Source: Frankia umida
GTDB lineage: Bacteria; Actinomycetota; Actinomycetes; Frankiales; Frankiaceae
Direction: 5' to 3'
DNA length: 64,000 bases
Assembly: GCF_023242945.1 (NCBI RefSeq)
Contig: NZ_JALKFT010000003.1
Span: 272,249 to 336,248, forward strand
A program made the translations under genes and the position numbers. The notes under the pieces are model-generated. The model did no database searches. It was not told where the DNA came from and saw only the letters and a list, made by a program, of their open reading frames with translations. Below are positions 56,266 through 64,000 of this stretch, in pieces (position 1 is the first letter of the stretch; each line of letters begins with the position of its first letter).

Positions 56266-57271
56266 ACCTGGATGCGACGAGTCGTGCGATGTCTCGTCGG
56301 GCCCGGCGGCCTTCCGCGATCAGTGGCAGGAGGGGATAGGCGTGTTGCATGCCGTCCGCTTCATGGAGCGTGATGGGCTGGCCGACCTCGTCGCACCGGT
56401 GGGCAAGCCGGTGCGCGTCGGTGTTGAGGATGTCGGCGGTGCCGGTGAACACGTCGATCGGGGCGAGACCGCGCAGGTCTGCGAGCAGGGGACTGACCCG
56501 GGCGTCGTGCGGGTCGAGCGGGCCGGCGTAGAGCCGACCGGCCTCGACCAGACCGTCGACTGCGAGCATGCGGTCCTGGGCGTCGATCTCGCGCTGGCGT
56601 GGTTCGGAGACGGTGATGTCGAGCCACGGGGAGATCAGCACGATGCGGGCCGGTTGCGGGTCGCCGCGATCGCGTAGCTGTTGTGCGGCGGCGAGGGCCA
56701 GGCCGCCGCCGGCGCTGTCACCCATGAGGGTCACCGGCCCGTGGCCGGAGCGCACGAGGGCGGCGAGCAGATCCGTCATCGCGGGGACGGTGCGCTCGGC
56801 CGTCACCTGCGGGGCGAGGGGGTAGATCGGCACCTCCACCTGGGCCGGTGCCGCCAGCGCCAGGCGTCGGATGAACATCCATTGGAACGGGCCGATCTCG
56901 TGGATGTAGGCGCCGCCGTGCAGGTACAGCACGCGGTGCTCCACGCGGTGTACCGGGGGCGCGACGGTGTAGACGGGAGTACCGGCGACCTGGCGAACGC
57001 CCAGGCGGGTGCCCTGCGACAGGGTGCGCGGCGGCGCGTAGGACGTGGGGCGCAGCGCGAGCTGCTCGACGCGGGCGCGGGTGCGCTCGGGAGTACTGAA
57101 GGATCGCTTGGCACCGGTCAGGCGGATGCCCACGTTGACAGCAGAATTGAGGACGCAGGAGCGAACGTTGATGACGACCTCGCTTCGAGCCGGGCCGGGC
57201 AGGGCCGGGCGATTCAGATGTGCGATGTTTCCAGCTGGCGGCGCAGGAGCACCGGGGGTCCGGGCTTGCAC
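56258..57271 (-). CDS. Alpha/beta hydrolase, hormone-sensitive-lipase family esterase
   Basis: A 337-residue esterase. HSL-family landmarks are the oxyanion loop LYLHGGAYIHEIG near 115, the nucleophile elbow LMGDSAGGGLALAA near 185, the acid in FTGTADILNTDA and the catalytic His in DGMQHAYPLL. Start is uncertain: GTG 57271 has little support, and a later GTG near residue 47 is possible. It ends overlapping the NTF2 relic by 8 bases. Upstream lies a palindrome TTACG-CTA-CGTAA that may be a TetR-type operator. Confidence 0.85.
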   Translation of the reverse strand: MQARTPGAPAPPAGNIAHLNRPALPGPARSEVVINVRSCVLNSAVNVGIRLTGAKRSFSTPERTRARVEQLALRPTSYAPPRTLSQGTRLGVRQVAGTPVYTVAPPVHRVEHRVLYLHGGAYIHEIGPFQWMFIRRLALAAPAQVEVPIYPLAPQVTAERTVPAMTDLLAALVRSGHGPVTLMGDSAGGGLALAAAQQLRDRGDPQPARIVLISPWLDITVSEPRQREIDAQDRMLAVDGLVEAGRLYAGPLDPHDARVSPLLADLRGLAPIDVFTGTADILNTDAHRLAHRCDEVGQPITLHEADGMQHAYPLLPLIAEGRRARRDIARLVASRFS

Positions 57272-57341
57272 GGAACAGGACGCCGACGGTCATGCCCCGG
57301 ACAGCGGCCGCGTAGCGGGTCGTCGAACACCGACCAGTAGC

Positions 57342-57354
57342 TTACGCTACGTAA
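57342..57354. promoter_or_regulatory. Palindrome upstream of the esterase gene
   Basis: TTACG-CTA-CGTAA is a perfect 5-3-5 inverted repeat about 70 bases above the esterase start. It resembles TetR-family operators; the broken TetR gene nearby might have been its regulator. Confidence 0.45.
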
Positions 57355-57629
57355 ACCACATGTTTTGGCCTTGTAACGACGCTTGTCAAGGATGACTGCA
57401 CGAAGGTGGGCCGGGACAGGTCGACACCGCTTCCCACCTGCGAGGCAACCCACGAGCTGTAACGTGATCGCACGAGGGAGCGCCGCGGACGACGGGAAAC
57501 ACGACGTGAACCTGGCCGCAGCCGAGGGCGAGCGACCGCGGCGCGCGCGAGGATCTGGAGCAGCGCCTGCGCGAGGCCACCGCCCGGACCGACGACTGGG
57601 CGCAGCAGATCACTGGCCCCCGACAACGC

Positions 57630-57909
57630 CGGAGCACTACAACGGCTTCTTCAGCTCACCACCCAGCCGATCCCCGCGAACGACCTCCAGTACCTCGCCC
57701 AGCACGGAGCCGAGGTCCAGCAGGCACTCCACGACAACCCCGGGCAATGGGCACGCTGGTGGTGGATCTGCTTCGCCACCCAACTGGCTTTCCTGCCCTG
57801 TGCCTTCGTCCTGACCGGCCGGTGGAACCCCCGCCGGGCCCGTCACGACGAAAGCGAGCACGAGCGCCTCGCGCAGCGCGAGCTCGCCATGCTCCAGCGG
57901 TCGGTCTGA
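57630..57909 (+). pseudogene. C-terminal fragment of an MFS permease
   Basis: The frame ending at TGA 57907-57909 reads LQYLAQHGAEVQQALHDNPG, WICFATQLAFLPCAFVLTG and ends RELAMLQRSV, with the last transmembrane helix and a charged tail. Farther upstream, EDLEQRLREATARTDDWAQ in another frame may be part of the same gene. No complete permease exists, so this is a relic. Confidence 0.6.
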
Positions 57910-58000
57910 CGCGAAACGCCTGGTTTCCGATCGGACCGCCGCGCCGCCGATGTTGTCCGCGTCCGGCCGGCGGAGTCGGAGCCCCCGGCGGCGTGCGGGA

Positions 58001-58180
58001 TCAGGAGTGGATCAGATCCGGCTGGGCGTAGGCCAGCAGGGCGGCCTTGTCCTCCGCCAGGGCGTAACCGGCGACGATCGTCGCGGCGGCGTCGGCGGCG
58101 TAGCGCGCCCGGTAGACCGAGCGGGACGGATGGAGCGCTGCCAGCCGCTCGGGGGTGAACTGCTTGGTCGAACCAAAGAA
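58001..58180 (-). pseudogene. C-terminal fragment of an alpha/beta-hydrolase-domain protein
   Basis: The frame ends FGSTKQFTPERLAALHPSR, then YRARYAADAAATIVAGYAL and AEDKAALLAYAQPD, which is how proteins of the large alpha/beta hydrolase domain family (PF20091 type) end. Nothing of the catalytic part is found upstream. It is another stub in front of the van cassette. Confidence 0.5.
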
Positions 58181-58565
58181 CACGCAGGTCAACCGCCAGC
58201 GCGGTACCCGACATTGTTGCCGCGAGCGCGCCGAGCAGGGGAGTGGTTCGTTGCCACCAACGTCGGCCCGGGACCAGGGCGCCGTCGCCCGTCCGTCGGC
58301 CGTGCGTCGGACTGTGGAATCTCGCATTAACCGGTCACCACCATCTGGTCGATTCCTGAGCGTCGCTGGATGTTCTCGTCCGGAGACGCCGCATGGGCCG
58401 GGGGCGGGGGCATGCGCAGGCCAGACAACCCCGATCGCCCGCTACCTCGTCCTGACCCCGAAAGAGGTAGGCAGAACCGGCGCGCTCCGGGGGCCCGACG
58501 CAGGCACCGGCCACCTGACCGGCTACGTCGTGATCGTGGTGAGCCCGCTCGTCGCCGGTCCGCAC

Positions 58566-58597
58566 CATATCGTCGGCATATCGAAACCCGCATACGT
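58566..58597 (+). promoter_or_regulatory. VanR operator repeats before vanH
   Basis: CATATCG at 58566-58572 and again at 58577-58583, spaced exactly 11 bases, with a weaker CATACGT at 58591-58597. The surrounding ATATCGTCGGCATATCGAAA is repeated almost unchanged before vanR. Confidence 0.75.
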
Positions 58598-58630
58598 GCC
58601 GGTAACGCCAGGCCCCCTTGACTGGCGGAC

Positions 58631-59686
58631 ATGAGCCACCGCGCACCAGTACCAACAGAACCGGCCCGAACGGCGGCCCCCCGCGCCCGATCGGCGGCGT
58701 CCACACCCGCCACACCCGCCACACCCGTGCCGGCACCTGGAATCACGGTTTATGGCTGCGACCGGGACGAGGCCGTGCTGTTCCGAGAACTGGCGGCCTG
58801 CTTCGGCGTGGCCGCGACCATCACCGAGGTGGCGGTGTCCGAAGCCACCGTCGACCTGGCCATCGGGAACCGGTGCATCAGCGTCGGACACCGGACGCGG
58901 ATCGCGCATCCCACTCTGCTCGCCCTGGCCCGGTCCGGCGTGGAGTACATCTCCACGAGGAGCATCGGATGCAACCACGTCGATGTGGAATATGCCGAGA
59001 GTGTCGGCATCACGGTCGGCAACGTCGCCTACTCGCCCGACAGCGTGGCCGACTACACGCTGATGTTGGTGCTGATGGCGGTGCGCGATGCGAAGTCGAT
59101 GGTCCGTCGTGCGGAGGCTCAGGACTACCGGCTCGGTGAGACACGTGGGCGGGAACTACGCGATCTGACCGTGGGGGTGCTGGGAACAGGACGCATCGGC
59201 GCGGCAGTCGTCGCCAGGCTGCGGGGCTTCGGTTGCCGAACGGTGACGCATGACAGCAGCCCGGCGACCGACACCGACCATGTTCCCCTCGACGCCCTGC
59301 TGGAGCTGAGCGACGTTGTCACGCTCCATACTCCGTTGAACGCGGACACGTACCACATCCTCAACCGTGAACGTCTGGCGCGGATGAAACCCGGCGCGTT
59401 CGTCGTCAACACCGGGCGCGGTCCACTTCTTGACACCCGGGCGCTTGTTCTGGAGCTGGAGAGCGGCCGGCTGGGTGGCGCCGCACTGGACGTCCTCGAA
59501 GGCGAGGAGGGCATCTTCTATACCGACCACGGCAGCGGGCCGATCGACAACGACCTGCTGGTGCGGCTGCAGCGGCTGCCGAACGTGCTGATCAGCCCGC
59601 ACACCGCCTACCACACGGAACACGCGCTGCGTGACGCCGTTCGCAACAGCCTGCTCAACTGTCTGCACTTCGCGCGGGGAAGGTGA
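58631..59686 (+). CDS. vanH: D-lactate dehydrogenase VanH
   Basis: Reduces pyruvate to D-lactate for D-Ala-D-Lac synthesis. The 351-residue protein has the D-2-hydroxyacid dehydrogenase fold: NAD-binding GVLGTGRIGAAVVARLRGFG near 185, ISTRSIGCNHVDVEYA, catalytic Arg in VVNTGRGPLLDT, Glu in DVLEGEEGIFY and His in NVLISPHTAYHT. Those, and the order vanH-vanA-vanX, secure the name. The ATG at 58631 has few Shine-Dalgarno bases; an Ala/Pro-rich start of 35 residues precedes the domain, so a later start is possible. VanA starts 2 bases after its stop. Confidence 0.93.
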   Translation: MSHRAPVPTEPARTAAPRARSAASTPATPATPVPAPGITVYGCDRDEAVLFRELAACFGVAATITEVAVSEATVDLAIGNRCISVGHRTRIAHPTLLALARSGVEYISTRSIGCNHVDVEYAESVGITVGNVAYSPDSVADYTLMLVLMAVRDAKSMVRRAEAQDYRLGETRGRELRDLTVGVLGTGRIGAAVVARLRGFGCRTVTHDSSPATDTDHVPLDALLELSDVVTLHTPLNADTYHILNRERLARMKPGAFVVNTGRGPLLDTRALVLELESGRLGGAALDVLEGEEGIFYTDHGSGPIDNDLLVRLQRLPNVLISPHTAYHTEHALRDAVRNSLLNCLHFARGR

Positions 59687-59687
59687 C

Positions 59688-60731
59688 ATGAGCAGGCTGA
59701 AGATGGGAATCGTGTTCGGTGGTTCCACCGAAGAGCATCCGGTCTCCGTCCGGTCCGCACAGGAGATCGCCCGGCACCTCGACCCCGAAAAGTACGAACC
59801 GTTCTGGATCGGCATCACCCGCGACGGTGCCTGGCTGTTGTGCGACGGCCCGGCCGCGGGTTGGGACGGCGGCGGCAGCCGTCCGGCCGTCCTGGCGCCG
59901 GACAGCGGCATCCACGGACTGCTCGTCCTCGAGCAGGGACGCTACGATGCGGTCGCTCTGGACCTCGTGCTGCCCGTTGTGCACGGCCGGCTCGGCGAGG
60001 ACGGCGCGTTGCAGGGTCTGCTGGAGCTTGCCGGTATCCCCTACGTCGGCTGCGATGTGCAGAGCTCCGCGCTGTGCATGGACAAGTCCCTCACCTATCT
60101 CGTCGCCCGCGGTGCGGGTATCGCCACGCCGAACTTCTGGCCGGTCGCGGCGAACACGGATCCCCATCCCGACCTGTTCACCTACCCGGTCTTCGTGAAG
60201 CCGGCCCGTTCGGGGTCGTCCTTCGGCGTCAGCAGGGTGACTCGGCCGGAAGAACTACTGCCGGCGGTGGCGACCGCGCGACAGTACGACGCGAAGGTGC
60301 TGGTCGAGGAGGCCGTCGTCGGCAGTGAGGTCGGCTGCGCCGTCCTGGGGAACGGCCCGGAGCTGGTCACCGGCGAGGTGGATCGAATCTCACTGCGTCA
60401 CGGATTCTTCCGGATCCATCAGGAGAGCGAGCCCGAGCGCGGCTCGGAGAACTCGACGCCGGTCGTGCCCGCTGACATTCCGGCGGAGTCGAGTCGGCTT
60501 GTCCGGGAAACGGCAAAAGCCATCTACGGCGCGCTGGGATGCCGCGGGCTGGCGCGGGTGGACATGTTTCTGCGGGCGGACGCGACAGTGGTGCTCAACG
60601 AGGTCAACACCCTGCCCGGCCTGACCTCGTACAGCCGCTATCCGCGCATGATGGCGGCCGCCGGACTGCCGCTGGCCGAGGTGATCGACCGAGTTGTGTC
60701 GTTGGCACGTGCCGGGAGGCCCCATGCATGA
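59688..60731 (+). CDS. vanA: D-alanine-D-lactate ligase VanA
   Basis: Joins D-Ala and D-Lac to make the depsipeptide that glycopeptides bind poorly. The ATP-grasp fold is clear in 347 residues: GIVFGGSTEEHPVS, FVKPARSGSSFGVSRV, VEEAVVGSEVGCAVLG, NEVNTLPGLTSYSRYP. The omega loop RHGFFRIHQES carries the His typical for D-Lac-specific ligases instead of the Lys-Tyr of D-Ala-D-Ala ligases. ATG 59688 follows GGAAGG. Its end overlaps vanX by 8 bases. Confidence 0.95.
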   Translation: MSRLKMGIVFGGSTEEHPVSVRSAQEIARHLDPEKYEPFWIGITRDGAWLLCDGPAAGWDGGGSRPAVLAPDSGIHGLLVLEQGRYDAVALDLVLPVVHGRLGEDGALQGLLELAGIPYVGCDVQSSALCMDKSLTYLVARGAGIATPNFWPVAANTDPHPDLFTYPVFVKPARSGSSFGVSRVTRPEELLPAVATARQYDAKVLVEEAVVGSEVGCAVLGNGPELVTGEVDRISLRHGFFRIHQESEPERGSENSTPVVPADIPAESSRLVRETAKAIYGALGCRGLARVDMFLRADATVVLNEVNTLPGLTSYSRYPRMMAAAGLPLAEVIDRVVSLARAGRPHA

Positions 60732-61332
60732 GAATCTCGTTTTTGTGGACGAGTTCGTGCCCGGAATACGCTGGGATGCGAAGTACGCCACCTGGGACAA
60801 CTTCACCGGCAAACCCGTGGACGGATACGTGGCGAACAGGATTGTCGGCACGAGGGCGCTGTGTGCGGCCCTGGCGGAAGCACAGAAGGAAGCCGCCTCT
60901 CTGGGCTTCGGCCTGCTGCTCTGGGACGGGTACCGCCCGCAGCGCGCCGTGGACTGTTTTCTGCGTTGGTCGGAACAGGCGGAGGACGGTCGGACGAAGC
61001 TGCGGCACTACCCGAACATCGAACGACCCGAGATCCTCGCACGGGGATATGTGGCTGCCCGGTCGGGTCACAGCCGGGGCAGCACCGTCGACCTGACGCT
61101 CTACCAGCTGGCCACCGGTGAACGTGTCCCCATGGGCGGTGGCCATGACCTGATGGACCGGATCTCGCACCACGACGCCGAAGGAATCACACCGGTCGAG
61201 ATGCGAAGCCGACAGCACCTCCGCGCCATCATGGAGCACTGCGGTTTTCGCCGATACGACCGCGAGTGGTGGCACTACACGCTGAACGACGAGCCCTTTC
61301 CGGACACGTACTTCGATGTCCCCATCAGGTGA
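60724..61332 (+). CDS. vanX: D-Ala-D-Ala dipeptidase VanX
   Basis: A zinc dipeptidase that destroys D-Ala-D-Ala so that only D-Ala-D-Lac enters cell-wall precursors. 202 residues, as usual. The zinc site is visible: SGHSRGSTVDLTLY (His, Asp) and DREWWHYTL (catalytic Glu, His). DEFVPGIRWDAKYATWDNF is the conserved opening. The ATG at 60724 has GGGAGG upstream and overlaps vanA. No signal peptide, as expected for a cytoplasmic enzyme. Confidence 0.96.
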   Translation: MHENLVFVDEFVPGIRWDAKYATWDNFTGKPVDGYVANRIVGTRALCAALAEAQKEAASLGFGLLLWDGYRPQRAVDCFLRWSEQAEDGRTKLRHYPNIERPEILARGYVAARSGHSRGSTVDLTLYQLATGERVPMGGGHDLMDRISHHDAEGITPVEMRSRQHLRAIMEHCGFRRYDREWWHYTLNDEPFPDTYFDVPIR

Positions 61333-61406
61333 CGGCGCCCGGCCGAGTGCAGGGGGAGGGAGACCGGAAGCCAACCTCGGCGGTCGCGGCAGCGGTGACG
61401 GTGGCC

Positions 61407-62546
61407 TCACCTGGCCGTGTGCGAGGGCGTGAGGGGAAGGCGCACGGTGACACGGAGCCCCCCGTCGGCTCGGGGGGTGAGGGTGAGGGTCCCGTCGTGG
61501 GCCTGGACGATGCTCCTGACGATGGCCAGGCCGAGGCCGACACCTGCGTGGTCGGCGTGGGTGCGTCCAGTACCGCGCTGAAAGGGCTCGACAAGGGTGG
61601 CGGTCAGCTGCGGGGTGAGCTTCTCACCGGTGTTCTCGACGGTGAGCCCGACCGTCGTCGGGTGCACGCTGGTCGTGACCCACACGGTGCCCTGTTCGGG
61701 CAGGTTGTGCACGATCGCGTTGTGCACCAGGTTCGTGGCTGTCTGCAGCAGGAGCGCATGCGAGCCGACGGTGGCGGCCACGTCGCCGGCGGTCTCGATC
61801 GTGACGCCGTGTTGTTCGGCGAACGGCAGCAGCGTCTCCGTCGCTTCTTCCGCGGCCAGGGACAGGTCGACGTGTTCGCGGGTGAAGGTTCGCGCCTTGG
61901 CGCGGCTGAGCAGCAGCAGCGCTTCGGTGAGGTCGATTGCCCGGGTGTTGACCAGACGGAGACGGTCGACCAGCTCGCCGGTGTCGCGGTGCGGATCGTT
62001 GCGGGCCACGTCGAGCAGGGTCTGCGTGATCGCCAGCGGGGTGCGCAGTTCGTGGGAGGCGTTGGCGGCGAATCGCTGCTGTTCGGCGTCGTGTGCCTCG
62101 AGCCGCGCGAGCATGGCGTCGAAGGCGTCGGCGAGTTCGCGGAACTCGTCCCGGCGGCCTTCCAGCCGGATTCGGTGGGACAGCGATCCGTTCGCGGTCA
62201 GCCGGGTCGCGTTGGTGATGCGCCGCAGGGGCGCGAGCATGCTGCCCGCGAGGACCCAGCCGCCCAGCAGGCTGAACATCAGCAGGAACGTCAGCATGGC
62301 GGCTGCCTTGGGCACGAAGGCCTGCTGCAGGTCGGAGCGATCGGGTACGAACGGCCGGTCGGGCACGAACATCAGCGGGCCGCGCCGCATCCCCGGCTCG
62401 GGCGGTGCGGTGTGGATCGTTTCGGGCACGTAGCGCAGCAGGAACACCCACACGACCGCGAGCAGCAGAACACCCGCAAGCATGAGAAAACCGGCATAGC
62501 TGAGGGTGAGCCTGAGGCGAACACTCGTACCGGGCGCCCTATCCAC
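61407..62546 (-). CDS. vanS: Sensor histidine kinase VanS
   Basis: The membrane sensor of the two-component system for glycopeptide resistance. 379 residues: two transmembrane helices (LSYAGFLMLAGVLLLAVVWV and MLTFLLMFSLLGGWVLAGSM) flank a short extracellular loop of about 45 residues with repeated VPDRPFVPDR. Then follow HAMP, the H box NASHELRTPLAITQ, N box NLVHNAIVHNLPE and G box AGVGLGLAIVRSIVQ. GTG 62546 overlaps the vanR stop by 8 bases. It converges with vanX, 75 bases apart. Confidence 0.92.
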   Translation of the reverse strand: MDRAPGTSVRLRLTLSYAGFLMLAGVLLLAVVWVFLLRYVPETIHTAPPEPGMRRGPLMFVPDRPFVPDRSDLQQAFVPKAAAMLTFLLMFSLLGGWVLAGSMLAPLRRITNATRLTANGSLSHRIRLEGRRDEFRELADAFDAMLARLEAHDAEQQRFAANASHELRTPLAITQTLLDVARNDPHRDTGELVDRLRLVNTRAIDLTEALLLLSRAKARTFTREHVDLSLAAEEATETLLPFAEQHGVTIETAGDVAATVGSHALLLQTATNLVHNAIVHNLPEQGTVWVTTSVHPTTVGLTVENTGEKLTPQLTATLVEPFQRGTGRTHADHAGVGLGLAIVRSIVQAHDGTLTLTPRADGGLRVTVRLPLTPSHTAR

Positions 62547-63234
62547 GGTGTTCGCCCGTTCGTCCGGTGCCGGGGGCCGTGTCGATGCGGTATCCGACGC
62601 CGGGCACGGTGGCGATGATCCAGGGTTCACCGAGGCGTTTACGCAGGGCCGAGACCGTGATGCGCACGGCGTTGGTGAACGGGTCGGTGTTCTCGTCCCA
62701 GGCCCGTTCCAACAGGTTTTCGGTGCTGATGACACCGCCTTCGGCGGCGACGAGAACCTCGAGCACGGCGAACTGCTTCCTGGTCAGCGCGACATAGCGG
62801 CCGTCGCGGTAGACCTCGCGGCGAAACGGGTCCAGCCGCAGGCCCGCGATCTCCCTCACGGGCGGCCTGCGGTGCGCGCGCCTGCGGTCGAGCGCTCTGA
62901 GCCGAAGCACGAGTTCCCGCAGCTCGAACGGCTTGGTGAGGTAGTCGTCGGCGCCGATCTCGAACCCGGTGACCTTGTCGTCCAGCCGGTCGGCGGCGGT
63001 GAGCATCAGGATCGGCAGACCGCTGCCGGACGCGACGATGCTTTCGGCGATTCTGTCGCCGGACGGTCCGGGAACATCACGGTCGAGGACGGCGATGTCA
63101 TAGGTGTTGACGTCCAACAGCTCCAGCGCGGCGTCACCGTCACCGGCGATGTCGGCCGCGATCGCTGCCAGACGCAGCCCGTCGCGGACTGCCTCGGCCA
63201 GATAGGGTTCGTCCTCGACGATCAGTACACGCAC
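62539..63234 (-). CDS. vanR: Response regulator VanR
   Basis: An OmpR-family regulator of 231 residues that activates vanHAX when phosphorylated by VanS. The receiver domain begins VRVLIVEDEPYLAEAVRDGL, phospho-acceptor Asp is in DIAVLDRDVPGPSGD, and Lys in GADDYLTKPFELREL. The C-terminal winged helix has LTRKQFAVLEVLVAAEGGV and ITVSALRKRLGEP. The start is GTG 63234. Direct repeats matching those before vanH lie just upstream, so it is likely autoregulated. Confidence 0.94.
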   Translation of the reverse strand: MRVLIVEDEPYLAEAVRDGLRLAAIAADIAGDGDAALELLDVNTYDIAVLDRDVPGPSGDRIAESIVASGSGLPILMLTAADRLDDKVTGFEIGADDYLTKPFELRELVLRLRALDRRRAHRRPPVREIAGLRLDPFRREVYRDGRYVALTRKQFAVLEVLVAAEGGVISTENLLERAWDENTDPFTNAVRITVSALRKRLGEPWIIATVPGVGYRIDTAPGTGRTGEHRG

Positions 63235-63257
63235 GCGCCCGATGCTACGAGCCGGCA

Positions 63258-63275
63258 CATATCGCCGGCATACCG
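63258..63275. promoter_or_regulatory. VanR operator repeats before vanR
   Basis: CATATCG at 63258-63264 and CATACCG at 63269-63275, again 11 bases apart, followed by AAACCGGGTGCGTGCCG. The arrangement copies the vanH site, in the same orientation on the + strand although vanR is read leftward. Confidence 0.7.
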
Positions 63276-63603
63276 AAACCGGGTGCGTGCCGACACCGTC
63301 GCGCCGCGCGCTGGCCCACCCCCTGATGCACGTCTGATCGGGCGCGTTCGCCCCGGGCGGCGCCATGGTCCGACCACGCTGCGCACCTGCCACCGGAGGC
63401 ACGTCGTGTTTTGACGGGGGGCTCGACGGAAGGCCAGGAACCGCGAGCTGGAACACGCCCGTGGGCCGCGGCCCACCGGCCCGCCGAGTACGGCGACGGG
63501 GCGGGCGGGCACCCGCAGGGCACCGGCCAGACTGGCCGGGCCTCTGACCGGTCCAGACTCTGCCGCCGGCAGGCCGCCAGCCGACAACGACCCAGAGGAA
63601 TCC
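63276..63603. other. Intergenic stretch between vanR and the last gene
   Basis: About 330 bases. It should hold the vanR promoter at its left end. The rest shows only Arg/Pro-rich frames of no credible gene. Confidence 0.4.
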
Positions 63604-64000
63604 GATGGGCTTCAACCCGTTGATCGAAAAAGGCATCCCGCTCGACGACCAGGTGCGCACCTGGTCGGAGCTGAACACTGTTCCCTACGGCAAGAACGAC
63701 ATCCACCCTTATACCCGGTGTCGGGTCATTGCCATGAACGGCGCCGGGTTCGAGGCGGTGGCGTTCAGCCACCAGTTCAACCGCCACACCGACGTGCCCG
63801 AGCTGAAAGCCGCGCTCGCCCAGACCCGGGCGATCGAACAGCAGCAGCAGCGGGCGGTGAACTGGCTGATCCCCGGCGAGGAGAGCACGCTGGAGGTCAC
63901 CCTCGGCTACCAAGTTGCGGGCCAGTGCTTCGGTCTTCAGGCCGGGGGTGAAGGCCCGCTCGGGAAGGCCGCTTCGCGGTCTGAGCGTGTTCTAGGCCGG
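63604..64000 (+). CDS. Conserved hypothetical protein, runs off the window
   Basis: The visible 132 residues begin MGFNPLIEKGIPLDDQVRT and continue with NDIHPYTRCRVIAMNG, AFSHQFNRHTDVPELKAALA and RAVNWLIPGEESTLEVTLGY. I recognise a conserved family with His-containing helices, probably ferritin-like or metal-binding, but no function. AGAGGA precedes the ATG. After about 63912 the sequence no longer looks like the family (GQCFGLQAGGEGPLG), and the DNA has a GGTCTTCAGGCC hairpin like an IS605-type end, so it may be interrupted there. Confidence 0.6.

Overview
The window is about 70 % G+C, uses GTG starts freely and is dense with ATGA/GTGA gene overlaps. It carries actinobacterial families: an SCO5389-type protein, a CIRCE-controlled groEL without groES, a Nur box, Zur boxes and a vanHAX/vanRS cassette. 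A high-GC actinobacterium is certain. A Frankia-like organism is my inference from general gene flavour, not something the sequence proves.

Layout. 1-2760 is decayed DNA: a frameshifted leuA, fragments of a PLP enzyme and of a methyltransferase, and the left part of an IS3-type element. 2825-10812 is a cobalt/corrinoid/nickel island. It holds a four-gene ABC importer operon behind one cobalamin riboswitch, an orphan cbtB behind a second, a Fur-family remnant, and a HoxN-type nickel permease behind a TTGCAA-N5-TTGCAA Nur box. 10873-15820 holds nhaA, a BlaI-type regulator, a membrane protein, an SCO5389-family gene and more debris. 16061-17748 is groEL with its CIRCE operator. 17910-22245 is a leftward acyl-CoA gene set (thioesterase, NTF2-like protein, SDR, acyl-CoA ligase). 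22313-33170 is mixed: an unknown 487-residue protein beside lysS, an F420/NADP-type reductase, an EF-hand protein, a flippase, a Zur-boxed znuA, a divergent agmatine deiminase/N-carbamoylputrescine amidase pair and an SGNH-type exported protein. 33244-37166 is metH with an SAH riboswitch. tRNA-Asp and tRNA-Phe lie at 38433-38636. 40255-41566 is an IS605-superfamily TnpB element sitting between two truncated genes.

The most interesting region is 42104-50899. A 48-codon gene with a strong ribosome-binding site encodes an acidic leader-like peptide ending in a short Cys/Tyr/Asp/Arg-containing tail. It is followed by a tightly packed rightward series: Fe(II)/2OG (PhyH) oxygenase, a PqqD-like domain fused to a haem-oxygenase-like diiron oxidase, a methyltransferase with its own winged-helix-like N-terminus, a NodU/CmcH-type carbamoyltransferase, an aldo/keto reductase, a PatB/MalY-type PLP enzyme and a P450. 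A RibD-like deaminase, a regulator with a nested palindromic operator and an MFS exporter follow. I read this as a RiPP or peptide-templated pathway that I cannot match to a known class.

54545-58200 holds a methyltransferase, an esterase and several gene stubs. 58566-63275 is a complete glycopeptide-resistance cassette: vanHAX rightward, vanRS leftward and convergent, with matching direct-repeat operators in front of vanH and vanR. The window ends in a gene that runs off the edge.
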